Program-made: the position numbers and the translations under genes
Part shown: one piece after another, positions 1-12,241 of the stretch
How the letters are laid out: every line of letters starts with the position of its first letter
How positions within the stretch are numbered: the stretch's first letter is position 1
Source: Prostheceraeus crozeri
Lineage: Eukaryota; Platyhelminthes; Polycladida; Euryleptidae
Reading direction: 5' to 3'
NCBI GenBank assembly: GCA_907163375.1
Contig: CAJQUW010006340.1
Span: 372,001-436,000, forward strand
DNA: 64,000 nucleotides
The notes under the pieces: model-generated
Told to the model about the DNA's origin: nothing
The model's database searches: none
Seen by the model: the letters and a program-made list of their open reading frames with translations, nothing else

Positions 1-225
1 CTTGGCTTTGTTATAGCTGCAGTAAATGTTTTAGAATCAGTGTTTACTTCATTCATTTATCACAAATACATAGAAAATGATGATTGTCATGTGACGAAGT
101 TTGAGGATACAACGGTTGAGCGATGGACTTTTATTTGTAAGACATCAGATTCCGTGATGTTAGTGTTGAATATCATCTTTGTGTCGGGAATCGTTATCAC
201 CGATTTGACATTGTTGTATTGCTAA
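1..225 (+). CDS. 3' end of a multi-pass membrane protein gene (partial)
   Basis: The reading frame is open from the first base of the window and ends at a TAA at 223-225, giving about 74 residues. Two hydrophobic stretches are visible, one at the very start (LGFVIAAVNVL and onward) and one near the end (SVMLVLNIIFVSGIVITDL), separated by a polar loop with two cysteines (DDCHV and FICK). This looks like the last coding exon of a membrane protein with a short extracellular loop and almost no cytoplasmic tail. I do not recognise the family; a tetraspan-type protein is one possibility. The upstream exons lie outside the window, so no start can be chosen. No introns are visible within the segment. 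Confidence 0.45.
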   Translation, partial: LGFVIAAVNVLESVFTSFIYHKYIENDDCHVTKFEDTTVERWTFICKTSDSVMLVLNIIFVSGIVITDLTLLYC

Positions 226-655
226 AACTATGAATCATAATCATCTAAAAACAAAGATGCATGGCCATGCATGCGAATAATTGATCTATAAGTCATATCC
301 CTTGCTACTCGGCCATGGGGGGTAATTTAGTTTGCGTCAAGGTTTTTACCACAATATGATGCAGATCGAAATTTTACGGACCATCCCTCAGGAATCTCGC
401 AAACCGTTAGCCCACCGGCCGGAAAAGCCCAGTCCGTGGTCAGCGTGACTAGTTTCCGGTTAACGCGAAGGCCGCATCCTTATTTGCGATCGTTTTTTCA
501 GATTTGCTCAATTAGTGTAGCAATTTATGAAGCGGTCAGTAGAATTCTCAACTAAAGTGAATCGGCTTACAGGTTAATTACTCTAAAAATATGATAAAAT
601 TTGTCATTGCACCGTCAAGACCGTTTTAATTCACAGTGTAAAGTTAGCATTTGAA

Positions 656-750
656 AATATGAGATGGCTGTTGGCGAGAGAACTATAAGGAATCAGTACA
701 AATATCCGTTTTCTCTCCCGAGTAATTTCAATGCCAGCCAGGAAAATAGC
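656..750 (+). repeat. Dispersed repeat copy (direct)
   Basis: The segment starting ATATGAGATGGCTG and running through ATCCGTTTTCTCTCCCGAGTAATTT recurs in slightly changed form at 1158-1250. It therefore belongs to a short interspersed family. No coding capacity is seen. Confidence 0.6.
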
Positions 751-1157
751 TAAATAAAAAATATATGTATACAGCTTGTAAAATGACGTGAATATTTCAA
801 ATATTCCTCTTTAGGTAAATCCTCAATTAAACACTTAGCATATGATGTAACATCTCTGGTTTGTCAAATAATTGTAACCACGTTGCTGCTACAAAAGGAA
901 CAGTTTTTCATGTAGTTGTGCCATGGAAGTACGAAGAATTTCCATTTCTAATGACCTGGTTTTCTTAGGACAACTTTATTCTCCAATATTCTCCTCCAGT
1001 ACGTTAATCATTTGAAGATGAATATGGGAACGACCGGATTTGAAATACACGCTTGCAAAAACAGTAGGTGGCAGATAACTCGGACGTATCTTAGCTGCAA
1101 GTCAATAAAAGATTTTGCATGAGCTCGCACATCAGAATTGGTGATAGCGGAAGTTAC

Positions 1158-1360
1158 ATATGAGATGGCTGATGGCGGGAGGACCATAATGAATCAGTTA
1201 AAATATCCGTTTTTTCTCCTGAGTAATTTGATGTCAGCAAGAAAATTAGTAAAAAAAAGGAAATGTACTTATTATCCTACATATCTTTTTATCTGACTAT
1301 TTTTCTTACTGGCAATAAAATCACTCGGAAGAGAAAACGGATATCTTTATTGATGCAATT
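1158..1360. repeat. Imperfect palindromic repeat (MITE-like hairpin)
   Basis: A second copy of the family at 656-750 is followed after about 55 bases by its own inverse at 1302-1360. The arms share the core ATATCCGTTTT...CTC.CGAGT.ATTT..TGCCAG.AAGAAAA. An inverted pair of this size with a short AT-rich centre suggests a non-autonomous DNA element or a palindromic fragment of one. No target duplication could be fixed by eye. Confidence 0.5.
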
Positions 1361-4300
1361 GAACAAAAATTAAGATTTATGTGCTCCAATTTTTCATCCG
1401 ATTTTTCAGATCCGATCAGTTCATACGACCGACTCGGTTACTTAAAATCGATTTAAAGTTGAATTCATTCTGATTTCTTCAATTAGGGATTTTCTTAGTT
1501 CTGCGGTGAAATAAATACTGTTTGTAGCAATTATTTAAATCATAAAATGATTGTAGGCCTGCTTGATGAAATATTTTCATCATCGCTCTTAGCAAACAGA
1601 CTGGGTAGACTAAGTAGAAAATAAACATTACTGGGTATCTAATCTTTCTTAGAAAAGTGAAATACAGTGTAAATTTATAAGTAATAGAAAGGTATATTGA
1701 CTGTAATAATTGCTTATTTTGGAAATCAAACTTAACTTTTGCAACAGGCTAAATCAAATCATCTGAATATGCATATAAAAAATGCTGACTGATCTGCAGC
1801 ATTATCTGAAGAAATGAAAAGTGCTTTAACACCAATTTTATCTGGCACGACCCTGAAGAGAATAGTTTACTCTGGAATCAATCAGCCATGGTATTCGACT
1901 GTAGAATCAATCATCAAGTTTTAATTAGAGGTGTGGAATAGATCCCGTGAGCTCAACTTTCTCAGAATTAAAACCAGTTATCAGCAAAGACGATTATCAA
2001 CAGATCTTTCTTGTTGATTCGTTAAGAGGGCCAACACAGCTGAGTTGACGCAGAGTGGAGTAGTGAAGGGTCAAAAGTCAAGCCGTTTATTTCTAACTTG
2101 GAGAACGTAATGCAAATATATATAACATTGATATGATGAGTGATAAAATGATAAAAATGTTTATATACAGTGAATGAGAGATGGAATAATGAGATGTACA
2201 GGTAAGTGAAATGATAATACGGATCAGAAGAAAAGGCCGTGCGCAAATCATCACATGCATTACAAGTCAACAATGTCAAAATTGATCATGATAATCTGGA
2301 ATTAAAATACATGTATGTTTCATAATATTAACATTAAGCGTTTGGATCTAATAAGTATAATAGTGAACTGCCAAATACAATAGCGCCAAGTGTTGTACTT
2401 AGAACTAGAAGTCAATGAGCAGACTACTGCTATTTCCTGACTTCATCTAGTTATCATCTCAAGAAATCCTGTTATCTGGTAAGTATGCTTGAAGGAAGTC
2501 CAAAATCTCACTTCTCCGTATACTCATGCAGGCTGGAAATATACAGTTACAACATAGACCTACAGGGACGTTGGAAATTCATCACTATATCAAAAATGAC
2601 CTTTAATTCAGCTGTAAGTCATCAACACCTCTAATTAGAATTTAGCCTAGGTGACTTAAATTTGCATGAGCAACTAAAATTGAAGAGAAAATACTCAAGA
2701 TTGAACGATAGCTCCGCTTGCTTCACAACAACATGACAACAAAAGTAAAGAATTTCTGATGAAAAACGGAGCTTGCGCATTTGTGATCAGCGCATGGAAC
2801 TGAATTAGATAGGGCTATAGAAAAATTTTTGACTCTACTTATCTGCCTATCAGCAAGATTGAGAAATTTGTTTCATTGGGTGGCTGCGCTAATTTCACTG
2901 TGGAGCTACGTACATTAATCTTCAAATTTGAATTTCTAAAGAAATGACCGTGAACTTCTGAAAAGCAATCTGATTTTCACATTCCATGGAGAAATCCACG
3001 CTATGGAAGTCAACATTCCCCGATTTAAAATCCTTTCCGTGGATTACTCACTTAAATTAATTAATTTCGGTACGTTTCCGAAATCATTTCAATCAAAGTT
3101 GATAGAAGTCAAGGAAGCCGAGTATATGTGCTTAATAAAGTAGTAAAATTTGCCTGTGATGCCCTCTTCTTTTCATTTTGTAAATTAATGCAACACGCAT
3201 TTTCAATGAATCTCTGATAGGCGTTCAAGACCAAACACCTGCTCAAAGCTCACGTATTAACGAAGAGAGGTGAAAACATGGGGGCGATGTAGTTTTGAAA
3301 TAATTGATGTATTTGTCTTTGGTGACACGTTTGGCAACCTAATAGCCGCTCATGCAGTGAACAATGAATTTGATTATTTACATTTGATTCGTCCCTATCA
3401 AAATTCACTATTCGTAAACGGAAATCGATTACTCGTGATCACTCGCTTCTGAAAAGTTAGAAACTTGATAAAACTCGTCCAAAATCAACCCATGACTAGA
3501 ATTCTTCATTACCATTCACATTATTTTCCATAAATTCATTTGTTGCAGAAATTTCACTTCATAAATCCATCCATTTCTAATCTGCAACTTTTTGGTGGCA
3601 CGTCTGAGTCATATAGCCTAAATTGAAGATTAAGAAGTGATAAAATCTTCACGACTTCGAGAGACATGAGCAATGAATGGGAACTTCAAATGAGCAACGA
3701 ATATCTAAGAAACTGTCTCAAGTACATACTCTAATTAGAATGCAAATAGTAATATATTATGATAAAATATAAATGGAGAATGTAGCTGTTCATTTGAAAG
3801 CGAGAGATAGTCTCCTGGACGACTGTCATGAAATTTGTTTAAATGGAAACTTCATCATCAAATTATAATTCCAGCAGCATCACGTCGTATGTGTGAATAT
3901 CTTCATTACGAAACTGTTACGAACAGATCAGTCAATAATTCTGTTCATGCGTGTCTCTGCATTACGAATAGCTTAATGCAGAAAATGCAAAATCATTGGC
4001 ACACAATTTATTTGCTAAATTGCCATCATTCCGCATCGAATTTCTCGTTGTATTTTGTTCAACAGCTGTTTGTTGATGATAATTTCAGCTCTCATTCAGA
4101 CACCGATAAACCTTACATGCATATATGAATGTAGATCTGAATCAACTTTGTGAAACATGCTCTACATTAATTACTGGTTCCTGGTGCAAATCGATATCAT
4201 GTACGCTATTTTATCAAATTGCTTTAATACTCAATAAAGAGAAATGATAATAGCCAAGCATGTGCACGACGCAGTGCTGTTTTCAGTTTGCATATTATCC

Positions 4301-4824
4301 GTTCTAATAATGAAATATCCGCATTTTCTTGAAAATTTTGTAATATACCGGCTTGCGTCAAACATCTACATCTGTCCCATTTATCCACAATCTGATTTTC
4401 AGAACTAACAGTATTGACCTAGATCGGTACGTAAATGAAGTGATCACCAATACAATGGGTTTCCACATAGAAATAAACTGTTTATATGAAGTTCGCTAGA
4501 ATGGAAATTGACTCAAGGTCGCGGCACATCCGGGGGAACTAAGTTGGGGCATGAAGAACCAATTAAGAGCTTCGATTTACTCATGTGCTGATTCTAACCC
4601 AATGATACAGACGTTGGCAGGTACATCTAAGTGAAAATGCGTGCGATTTATGTGCCGTTATTGTGCATTGCATGAAGCTTTGATTTCCATTCTAGAGGTT
4701 TTATTGTTGTCAATTTCTATGGGTTTCCATGGTCACAGTGTAGCAAAAGCGAACAATAATGCATTTCTATGGTTGCATTCTCATGCTACAAAAACTTAGA
4801 TTGCACTAAATTGGTGAATTTAAG

Positions 4825-6918
4825 ATGTCGTTGAAGTTAGCACCAACTTCAACACCAACTTTTTGAATAGAGTTTGTACAGAATAGGAAACCACATGTTT
4901 AGGTACTACTGATGACGCAGAGTTTGTACAGCCAAAAATTTTTCCAAAATTCGAACTCCTTCACCTTCAAAATTCAAATTTAAATTCGAAAAATTGGTGC
5001 AAGTATTGGTGCTACCTGGTTAGCGAGTTTGTACAGCATTCCGATGGAAAAATTTAGATACAAGAGCAAAAAACTGAGTTTGTACAGCAACTACCAGCAC
5101 TTTCCTTACACGAACAACCGGAAAAAACCGCCAAAAACCGATTTTTTCAAAAAATGATAAGATTTTCCAGAAAAGTTCTTGGTGCTACATGGAAAATGAG
5201 TTTGTACAGTGGTCTAACCGGTGGAAGAGTGCTCTACTAATCCAGTCTGAGTTTGAACACACACTTCTCCGACACTCCAGCACTCCTACGACCGGTAAAT
5301 ACCGGTTATTGTACAGTAACTACAAGAATACTGCCCATTTATGAACAAATCAATTGGTGCTACATGGAAAATGAGTTTGTACAGTGCTCTAACCGGTGGA
5401 AGAGTGTTCTACTAATCCAGTCTGAGTTTGAACACACACTTCTCCGACACTCCAGCACTCCTACGACCGGTAAATACCGGTTATTGTACAGTAACTACAA
5501 GAATACTGCCCATTTATGAACAAATCAATTGGTGCTACATGGAAAATGAGTTTGTACAGTGCTCTAACCGGTGGAAGAGTGCTCTACTAATCCAGTCTGA
5601 GTTTGAACACACACTTCTCCGACACTCCAGCACTTCTACGACCGGTAAATACCGGTTATTGTACAGTAACTACAAGAATACTGCCCATTTATGAACAAAT
5701 CAATTGGTGCTACATGGAAAATGAGTTTGTACAGTGCTCTAGCCGGTGGAAGAGTGTTCTACTAATCCAGTCTGAGTTTGAACACACACTTCTCCGACAC
5801 TCCAGCACTCCTACGACCGGTAAATACCGGTTATTGTACAGTAACTACAAGAATACTGCCCATTTATGAACAAATCAATTGGTGCTACATGGAAAATGAG
5901 TTTGTACAGTGCTCTAACCGGTGGAAGAGTGCTCTACTAATCCAGTCTGAGTTTGAACACACACTTCTCCGACACTCCAGCACTCCTACGACCGGTAAAT
6001 ACCGGTTATTGTACAGTAACTACAAGAATACTGCCCATTTATGAACAAATCAATTGGTGCTACATGGAAAATGAGTTTGTACAGTGCTCTAACCGGTGGA
6101 AGAGTGCTCTACTAATCCAGTCTGAGTTTGAACACACACTTCTCCGACACTCCAGCACTCCTACGACCGGTAAATACCGGTTATTGTACAGTAACTACAA
6201 GAATACTGCCCATTTATGAACAAATCAATTGGTGCTACATGGAAAATGAGTTTGTACAGTGCTCTAACCGGTGGAAGAGTGCTCTACTAATCCAGTCTGA
6301 GTTTGAACACACACTTCTCCGACACTCCAGCACTCCTACGACCGGTAAATACCGGTTATTGTACAGTAACTACAAGAATACTGCCCATTTATGAACAAAT
6401 CAATTGGTGCTACATGGAAAATGAGTTTGTACAGTGCTCTAACCGGTGGAAGAGTGCTCTACTAATCCAGTCTGAGTTTGAACACACACTTCTCCGACAC
6501 TCCAGCAATCCTACGACCGGTAAATACCGGTTATTGTACAGTAACTACAAGAATACTGCCCATTTATGAACAAATCAATTGGTGCTACATGGAAAATGAG
6601 TTTGTACAGTGCTCTAACCGGTGGAAGAGTGCTCTACTAATCCAGTCTGAGTTTGAACACACACTTCTCCGACACTCCAGCACTCCTACGACCGGTAAAT
6701 ACCGGTTATTGTACAGTAACTACAAGAATACTGCCCATTTATGAACAAATCAATTGGTGCTACAGGGACAATGAGTTTGTACAGTGCTCTAACCGGTGGA
6801 AGAGTGTTCTACTAATCCAGTCTGAGTTTGAACACACACTTCTCCGACACTCCAGCACTCCTACGACCGGTAAATACCGGTTATTGTACAGTAACTACAA
6901 GAATACTGCCCATTTATG
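4825..6918 (+). repeat. Left inverted arm of the foldback element
   Basis: This arm pairs with 10508-12232 in inverse orientation. The outer 355 bp (4825-5179) is nearly identical to the inverse of 11877-12232. It contains GAGTTTGTACAG or close variants near 4869, 4919, 5027 and 5074, before the tandem units begin. Confidence 0.85.
5180..6918 (+). repeat. 175-bp tandem array, ten units
   Basis: Ten head-to-tail units of 175 bp are visible, for example through GAGTTTGAACACACACTTC at 5250 and every 175 bases to 6825. Units differ only at a few positions, such as AGTGTTCTAC versus AGTGCTCTAC. Each unit holds the palindromic core ACCGGTAAATACCGGT and one GAGTTTGTACAG. Because 175 is not a multiple of three, open frames of 88 codons run across unit borders in every unit; these are a by-product of repetition and not genes. 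Confidence 0.9.
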
Positions 6919-9900
6919 ATCATGGAATTATAAGTTTCTCTAAGTTGGATGTCAAACTAAGTGACTTCAAAGTCTCTTTTACCTCATGATTGGGGTAAAT
7001 ACGACATGGTCTGGGTGTTTTTGCATCTGAGTACGTTTTGATATAGTGTTGCGAATTAAACTCCGATGATGTGTTGGGAATGTAGTATGAAATGACGGTG
7101 ATATGTTTCGCACCTATCTTGGTAATAGAGCAACTGATCTTTACAAGAAAATCCTAAGTGCTACCTTATCGCTACCTAGAATAGACATTTTCACATATAG
7201 AAGTGGATCTTGGTTTATTTGTGATTGCAGAATTGATGTAGCTCATTATTTCGATACACTAGGTGACATGCCACGCTCAATCACGCGTAATTACACATGA
7301 CCCCAAACATTCGTGGCTATGCGGGATATTGCTGCAATATAAGTTATATATGTAAGTATAGTTGGCAGTCCTGTTATATAGACTTTGCGTCTCATGTGTC
7401 TGCCTGTATCAGAGGCTAAACAATGTGATAGGACCTCAATTTCATGCTCAGGGAAGACAGAACATGCTTAGCGGTTCATCTTAGTGGTTCAAGCGGCAGC
7501 GCAGACAACCGTGGACGACGCGCAAACTATAAACGCTCGCCCGCGCGTATTCTTAAACATCTCCCATGTTGTAACAGCATCAGATCAAGTGATTTCTGAC
7601 TCTTAAAGCAGCGCATATATACGCGGGTAGAAGAATAGAATGTCCTTAACCACGGATGTTTGGGGTGTTCCGTAATTACGCCTGAATCACGCGTGGCATG
7701 TCACCTAGTGTAGATTTATGTTTATGTGAGATAAAAATGGGCAGTGTTTATAGTATGTAAGCGTATTTTGAAGCTGAATAGGTCTATTTTCAAATAGGAT
7801 ACATGCATGAAATGCTACAACTGATATACGTTCAAAAACAGAATTAGCCTATTTTAGAAATATACGAGCGCGTTAGAGAAAAGAATATCAGAATTAGGCC
7901 TAAATATCGTAAAGGTTTCTCGTTCTTTCTGGACGTAGATCCTTTCGTTTGATTGACTTGAAATGGCATCTAGCTGTTATTAATCGATCGAAATCCATGA
8001 ACTCGAAACAAGCTTGGATCTTGAGCATTGCACCCTATTGTCGTTTGAGACATCTATGATTTCAAAATATGTTGGTGACGATTTTATTGACACATGCATG
8101 AGTGTATCAAAATTGTAAGCGACAAAAATCAAAATTTTGCACGTTGTCGCACCTATCTCGATGGGCCTTGTCGCATTTACCCCGGACCTGCTTTTCACTG
8201 CCAAAATCGATCGGGCTACGTAAATAATGAAGAGGTCGATCGAATCCGCTATTTCGTGTGGATGAACTTGACATCTTACTGTGATGTAAAAGGTCGCCCA
8301 TATTTAATTCCAGCTTGCTTCTCTTGACAGCAAACAAAATTTGTTGCAGAGTAAAGCAAATAAGGCCCAATTTTCAAAAACTGCCAAATCGTTAACCAAG
8401 TGCCAGGGTGGTAAGCAATACTTCTGCGAAATAAAATGCCTTAGAGATTGGCTATCGATGCAGGCACATATGGATGCAAACTGAACGGCTTCTTGGCTAT
8501 GAGCTATTGGTTTTGGCTACAACCTAGTCGCATTTATCTAATGTTGCATTTCCCTAAGCCAGCCTATCGTAATTATAATCCTGCAATATTTTTATACACT
8601 GCATGTTCAATATTTTCATCTACAATCAACGATCAAGGTCACTTAACTATCACATGTTGATTTAAAAATTTGGCGGATGACTGAAGGTCGAAATTCCATC
8701 TTTTGCAGCGAATTGCTTGTATTTGTATTTCTTAATCTATTCGCGGCTGTTTATGTTTAAATGGCACATAGAATTACAAACTTTCACATAGGAAAATGAA
8801 GTAATATGTAAGTTTGCTAGGTTTACGCTCATTTATACAGCATCATTTAATTAGTATTAGCACATGAGAAGATCTAATTGTTCAAATATTTGACGATGAA
8901 CAAATCAACAAAATGAGATTAGCAATGAATATATCCCGTAAGTTTTATATGTCAACATTTTATGGCTACTGAACTGAGAGCCTAACTAGCCTGCCTGACT
9001 GTGATACAATTTTTGATGCATCCGGTGATTAACATCATCAGTTAAGGTTCAGAAAATCAAGTTCCTATGTCTATCAGTTGGGTTGAACCTACATACAAGG
9101 TTTATAACCTACATTGCGGTTATTGCAATGTAACGCATATTTCATTTGAAGGAGCTATACTTCGGGTTGTACGACATAACTTGAAAATCAGTAGGTTGCC
9201 TTCTACACCGCTCGTTAAGACATCTGGTGATCACATTCTTTCATTTGAAATTATTCAAATTATCTACTTAGTCAGCATGTAGTGTATCTGAACATGCGTG
9301 ACTGATTACAGAGAGCGTCTGTTCAGCAACTACGATTATGACTCCCCTGCTCTCATGTTTGACCGATAAGTCTTCAACATTTTTTGAGTGTGAACACGAA
9401 ATTGAAATATTTTGACCACTACTTTATTCCGCTTGTCATGAGCATTCATGAAATTTGTTGTAATTGATCTTATCCCGACCATTTCCTTTTGTATTTTAAA
9501 AACTTTATCGCTTGGTCACATTTTTTGTCATTTAAGGTTCATCGTACAGGCTATACGCAAGCCTGTACAATTCTTACTTTTATACCTGTGACATGAGATT
9601 TCCATGACACTTAAGATTTACTGTGTTTCAGCTATGCACATGATCGCGGACTGCTGTTCAGACCTTTGTGTGCTGAGTGATGGTCTCGATTTTAACGTAA
9701 TGCTGTGTTAATGAAATATACGACATTATGTCTGCAATCGGTCTTCTTAACAATACCTTTGATTATTTACCGGATTTTACTAATACCTAACAGGTACCTT
9801 AAATTCACATATGCAGACAAACCTTTTCCCTTTGTACTCTACGGTTTCCATTGTTTCGTCCTATCAGCTAGACTATGGACAAGTATATGCAGTTGTTACA

Positions 9901-10507
9901 TTTATTATACCTTCGATTGTTTTCCAGATATTAGTGATGAATTACAGGCAACACTTATTATCAAGATTGTTGTTTTTTGCGGTGATTTTTAAGTGCATTT
10001 GTAATTGTTTTGACTACAATTGGTTAACACAACTTAGTACAGGCATTTTCAGCGATGTTCCTCTTTTCAATACCTTGTAGTTGTTTTTCTATATGCGTTT
10101 CGGACTGTCCGATCATTATCGTATCTAAGATATTTGGTCTTCATTGCATAAATGTCGCAAGTCATTTTCATCCTATCTGACCTTTCTATGGTGTGCTTCC
10201 TACTGTAATAGACTATGTAAAAATTGAGAACTCGATATTCATCTGTCGTCATTCTCCCATGTCAGGATTTGAATTTGGTGCAGCTATTAATTTTTGGAGT
10301 ACCGCCTACATCAAGTTTTAAAACCCCCGTGACCTTTATGACGTACTCGGGATTTTCCAAAGTTTTGAGCACCATTCTCAGCAGAGTTCATATTGTGATG
10401 GACAATAACATTTCTTGAAACAAAATATTGTTTCATCTCGTTTCACTGGTGGAAGATATCGATTCAACCAACAACTGAATTTTGAAACAAAACCATTGCA
10501 CCGCTGA
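6919..10507. other. Spacer of the foldback element, no transposase seen
   Basis: About 3.6 kb of AT-rich DNA lies between the two arms. No DDE catalytic pattern, zinc finger or other protein domain can be read on either strand; open frames are under 100 codons and look random. A small inverted-end element occupies 7257-7710. The spacer may be captured host DNA. Confidence 0.55.
7257..7710. mobile_element. CACTA-like MITE inside the foldback spacer
   Basis: The ends are inverse copies beginning CACTAGGTGACATGCCACGC and remaining similar for about 55 bases, through ...CCCCAAACAT.CGTGG. They are flanked by TA on both sides (7255-7256 and 7711-7712). The 454-bp length, non-coding interior and short duplication fit a non-autonomous DNA transposon. 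The CACTA start resembles the EnSpm/CACTA superfamily, but a TA duplication would also fit Tc1/mariner kin, so the superfamily is uncertain. Confidence 0.7.
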
Positions 10508-11876
10508 TGTAGTTACTGTACAATAACCGGTATTTACCGGTCGTAGGAGTGCTGGAGTGTCGGAGAAGTGTGTGTTCAAACTCAGACTGGATTAGTAGAA
10601 CACTCTTCCACCGGTTAGAGCACTGTACAAACTCATTTTCCATGTAGCACCAATTGATTTGTTCATAAATGGGCAGTATTCTTGTAGTTACTGTACAATA
10701 ACCGGTATTTACCGGTCGTAGGAGTGCTGGAGTGTCGGAGAAGTGTGTGTTCAAACTCAGACTGGATTAGTAGAACACTCTTCCACCGGTTAGAGCACTG
10801 TACAAACTCATTTTCCATGTAGCACCAATTGATTTGTTCATAAATGGGCAGTATTCTTGTAGTTACTGTACAATAACCGGTATTTACCGGTCGTAGGAGT
10901 GCTGGAGTGTCGGAGAAGTGTGTGTTCAAACTCAGACTGGATTAGTAGAACACTCTTCCACCGGTTAGAGCACTGTACAAACTCATTTTCCATGTAGCAC
11001 CAATTGATTTGTTCATAAATGGGCAGTATTCTTGTAGTTACTGTACAATAACCGGTATTTACCGGTCGTAGGATTGCTGGAGTGTCGGAGAAGTGTGTGT
11101 TCAAACTCAGACTGGATTAGTAGAACACTCTTCCACCGGTTAGAGCACTGTACAAACTCATTTTCCATGTAGCACCAATTGATTTGTTCATAAATGGGCA
11201 GTATTCTTGTAGTTACTGTGCAATAACCGGTATTTACCGGTCGTAGGAGTGCTGGAGTGTCGGAGAAGTGTGTGTTCAAACTCAGACTGGATTAGTAGAG
11301 CACTCTTCCACCGGTTAGAGCACTGTACAAACTCATTTTCCATGTAGCACCAATTGATTTGTTCATAAATGGGCAGTATTCTTGTAGTTACTGTACAATA
11401 ACCGGTATTTACCGGTCGTAGGATTGCTGGAGTGTCGGAGAAGTGTGTGTTCAAACTCAGACTGGATTAGTAGAACACTCTTCCACCGGTTAGAGCACTG
11501 TACAAACTCATTTTCCATGTAGCACCAATTGATTTGTTCATAAATGGGCAGTATTCTTGTAGTTACTGTACAATAACCGGTATTTACCGGTCGTAGGAGT
11601 GCTGGAGTGTCGGAGAAGTGTGTGTTCAAACTCAGACTGGATTAGTAGAGCACTCTTCCACCGGTTAGAGCACTGTACAAACTCATTTTCCATGTAGCAC
11701 CAATTGATTTGTTCATAAATGGGCAGTATTCTTGTAGTTACTGTACAATAACCGGTATTTACCGGTCGTAGGAGTGCTGGAGTGTCGGAGAAGTGTGTGT
11801 TCAAACTCAGACTGGATTAGTAGAACACTCTTCCACCGGTTAGAGCACTGTACAAACTCATTTTCCATGTAGCACC
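10508..11876 (-). repeat. 175-bp tandem array, eight units
   Basis: The same 175-bp unit as in the left arm, in inverse orientation, recurs eight times (GTGTGTGTTCAAACTC every 175 bases from about 10570 to 11795). Variants such as GGATTGCTGG versus GGAGTGCTGG are shared with the left arm, which suggests exchange between arms. Confidence 0.9.
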
Positions 11877-12232
11877 AAGAACTTTTCTGGAAAATCTTAT
11901 CATTTTTTGAAAAAATCGGTTTTTGGCGGTTTTTTCCGGTTGTTCGTGTAAGGAAAGTGCTGTTAGTTGCTGTACAAACTCAGTTTTTTGCTCTTGTATC
12001 TAAATTTTTCCATCGGAATGCTGTACAAACTCGCTAACCAGGTAGCACCAATACTTGCACCAATTTTTCGAATTTAAATTTGAATTTTGAAGGTGAAGGA
12101 GTTCGAATTTTGGAAAAATTTTTGGCTGTACAAACTCTGCGTCATCAGTAGTACCTAAACATGTGGTTTCCTATTCTGTACAAACTCTATTCAAAAAGTT
12201 GGTGTTGAAGTTGGTGCTAACTTCAACGACAT
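10508..12232 (-). repeat. Right inverted arm of the foldback element
   Basis: This is the inverse of the left arm. The outer part (11877-12232) matches 4825-5179 almost base for base. It carries eight 175-bp units against ten in the left arm, so the arms have changed copy number independently while keeping very similar unit sequences. Confidence 0.85.
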
Positions 12233-12241
12233 GAATTTAAG

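Larger units (their letters stand above)
226..4815. other. Non-coding AT-rich DNA with a small hairpin repeat family
   Basis: No convincing gene is seen here. Open frames are short and show no recognisable domain or cysteine or histidine pattern. The only clear structure is a dispersed repeat near 656-1360, listed separately. The rest looks like ordinary intergenic or 3'-flanking sequence of the gene at the left edge. Confidence 0.5.
4825..12232. mobile_element. Foldback-type DNA transposon with long tandem-array arms
   Basis: The ends are perfect inverses: ATGTCGTTGAAGTTAGCACC at the left and its complement at the right. They are flanked by the 9-bp direct duplication GAATTTAAG at 4816-4824 and 12233-12241. 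Each arm has about 355 bp of outer unique sequence followed by a head-to-tail array of 175-bp units, ten in the left arm and eight in the right. The 3.6-kb spacer shows no transposase, so the element is non-autonomous. Drosophila FB elements share this plan (long inverted repeats, internal tandem units, 9-bp duplications), and Mutator-like elements also give 9-bp duplications; the superfamily is therefore inferred, not shown. The motif GAGTTTGTACAG recurs through both arms and is a candidate transposase-binding site. Confidence 0.85.

Noticed and set aside
5180-6918. CRISPR-like array
   Set aside because: Units are contiguous 175-bp tandem copies without unique spacers, in an animal genome, inside transposon arms.
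5253-6919. Series of 88-codon open frames every 175 bases
   Set aside because: They arise because a 175-bp unit repeats with no stop in one phase; they start at TTG, cross unit borders and recur identically on the other strand in the right arm.
9705-10080. Two overlapping 90-codon hydrophobic frames in the foldback spacer
   Set aside because: Overlapping frames in AT-rich DNA with no recognisable membrane-protein family.
10464-11804. The same 88-96-codon frames on the minus strand
   Set aside because: Same repeat artefact in the inverted arm.
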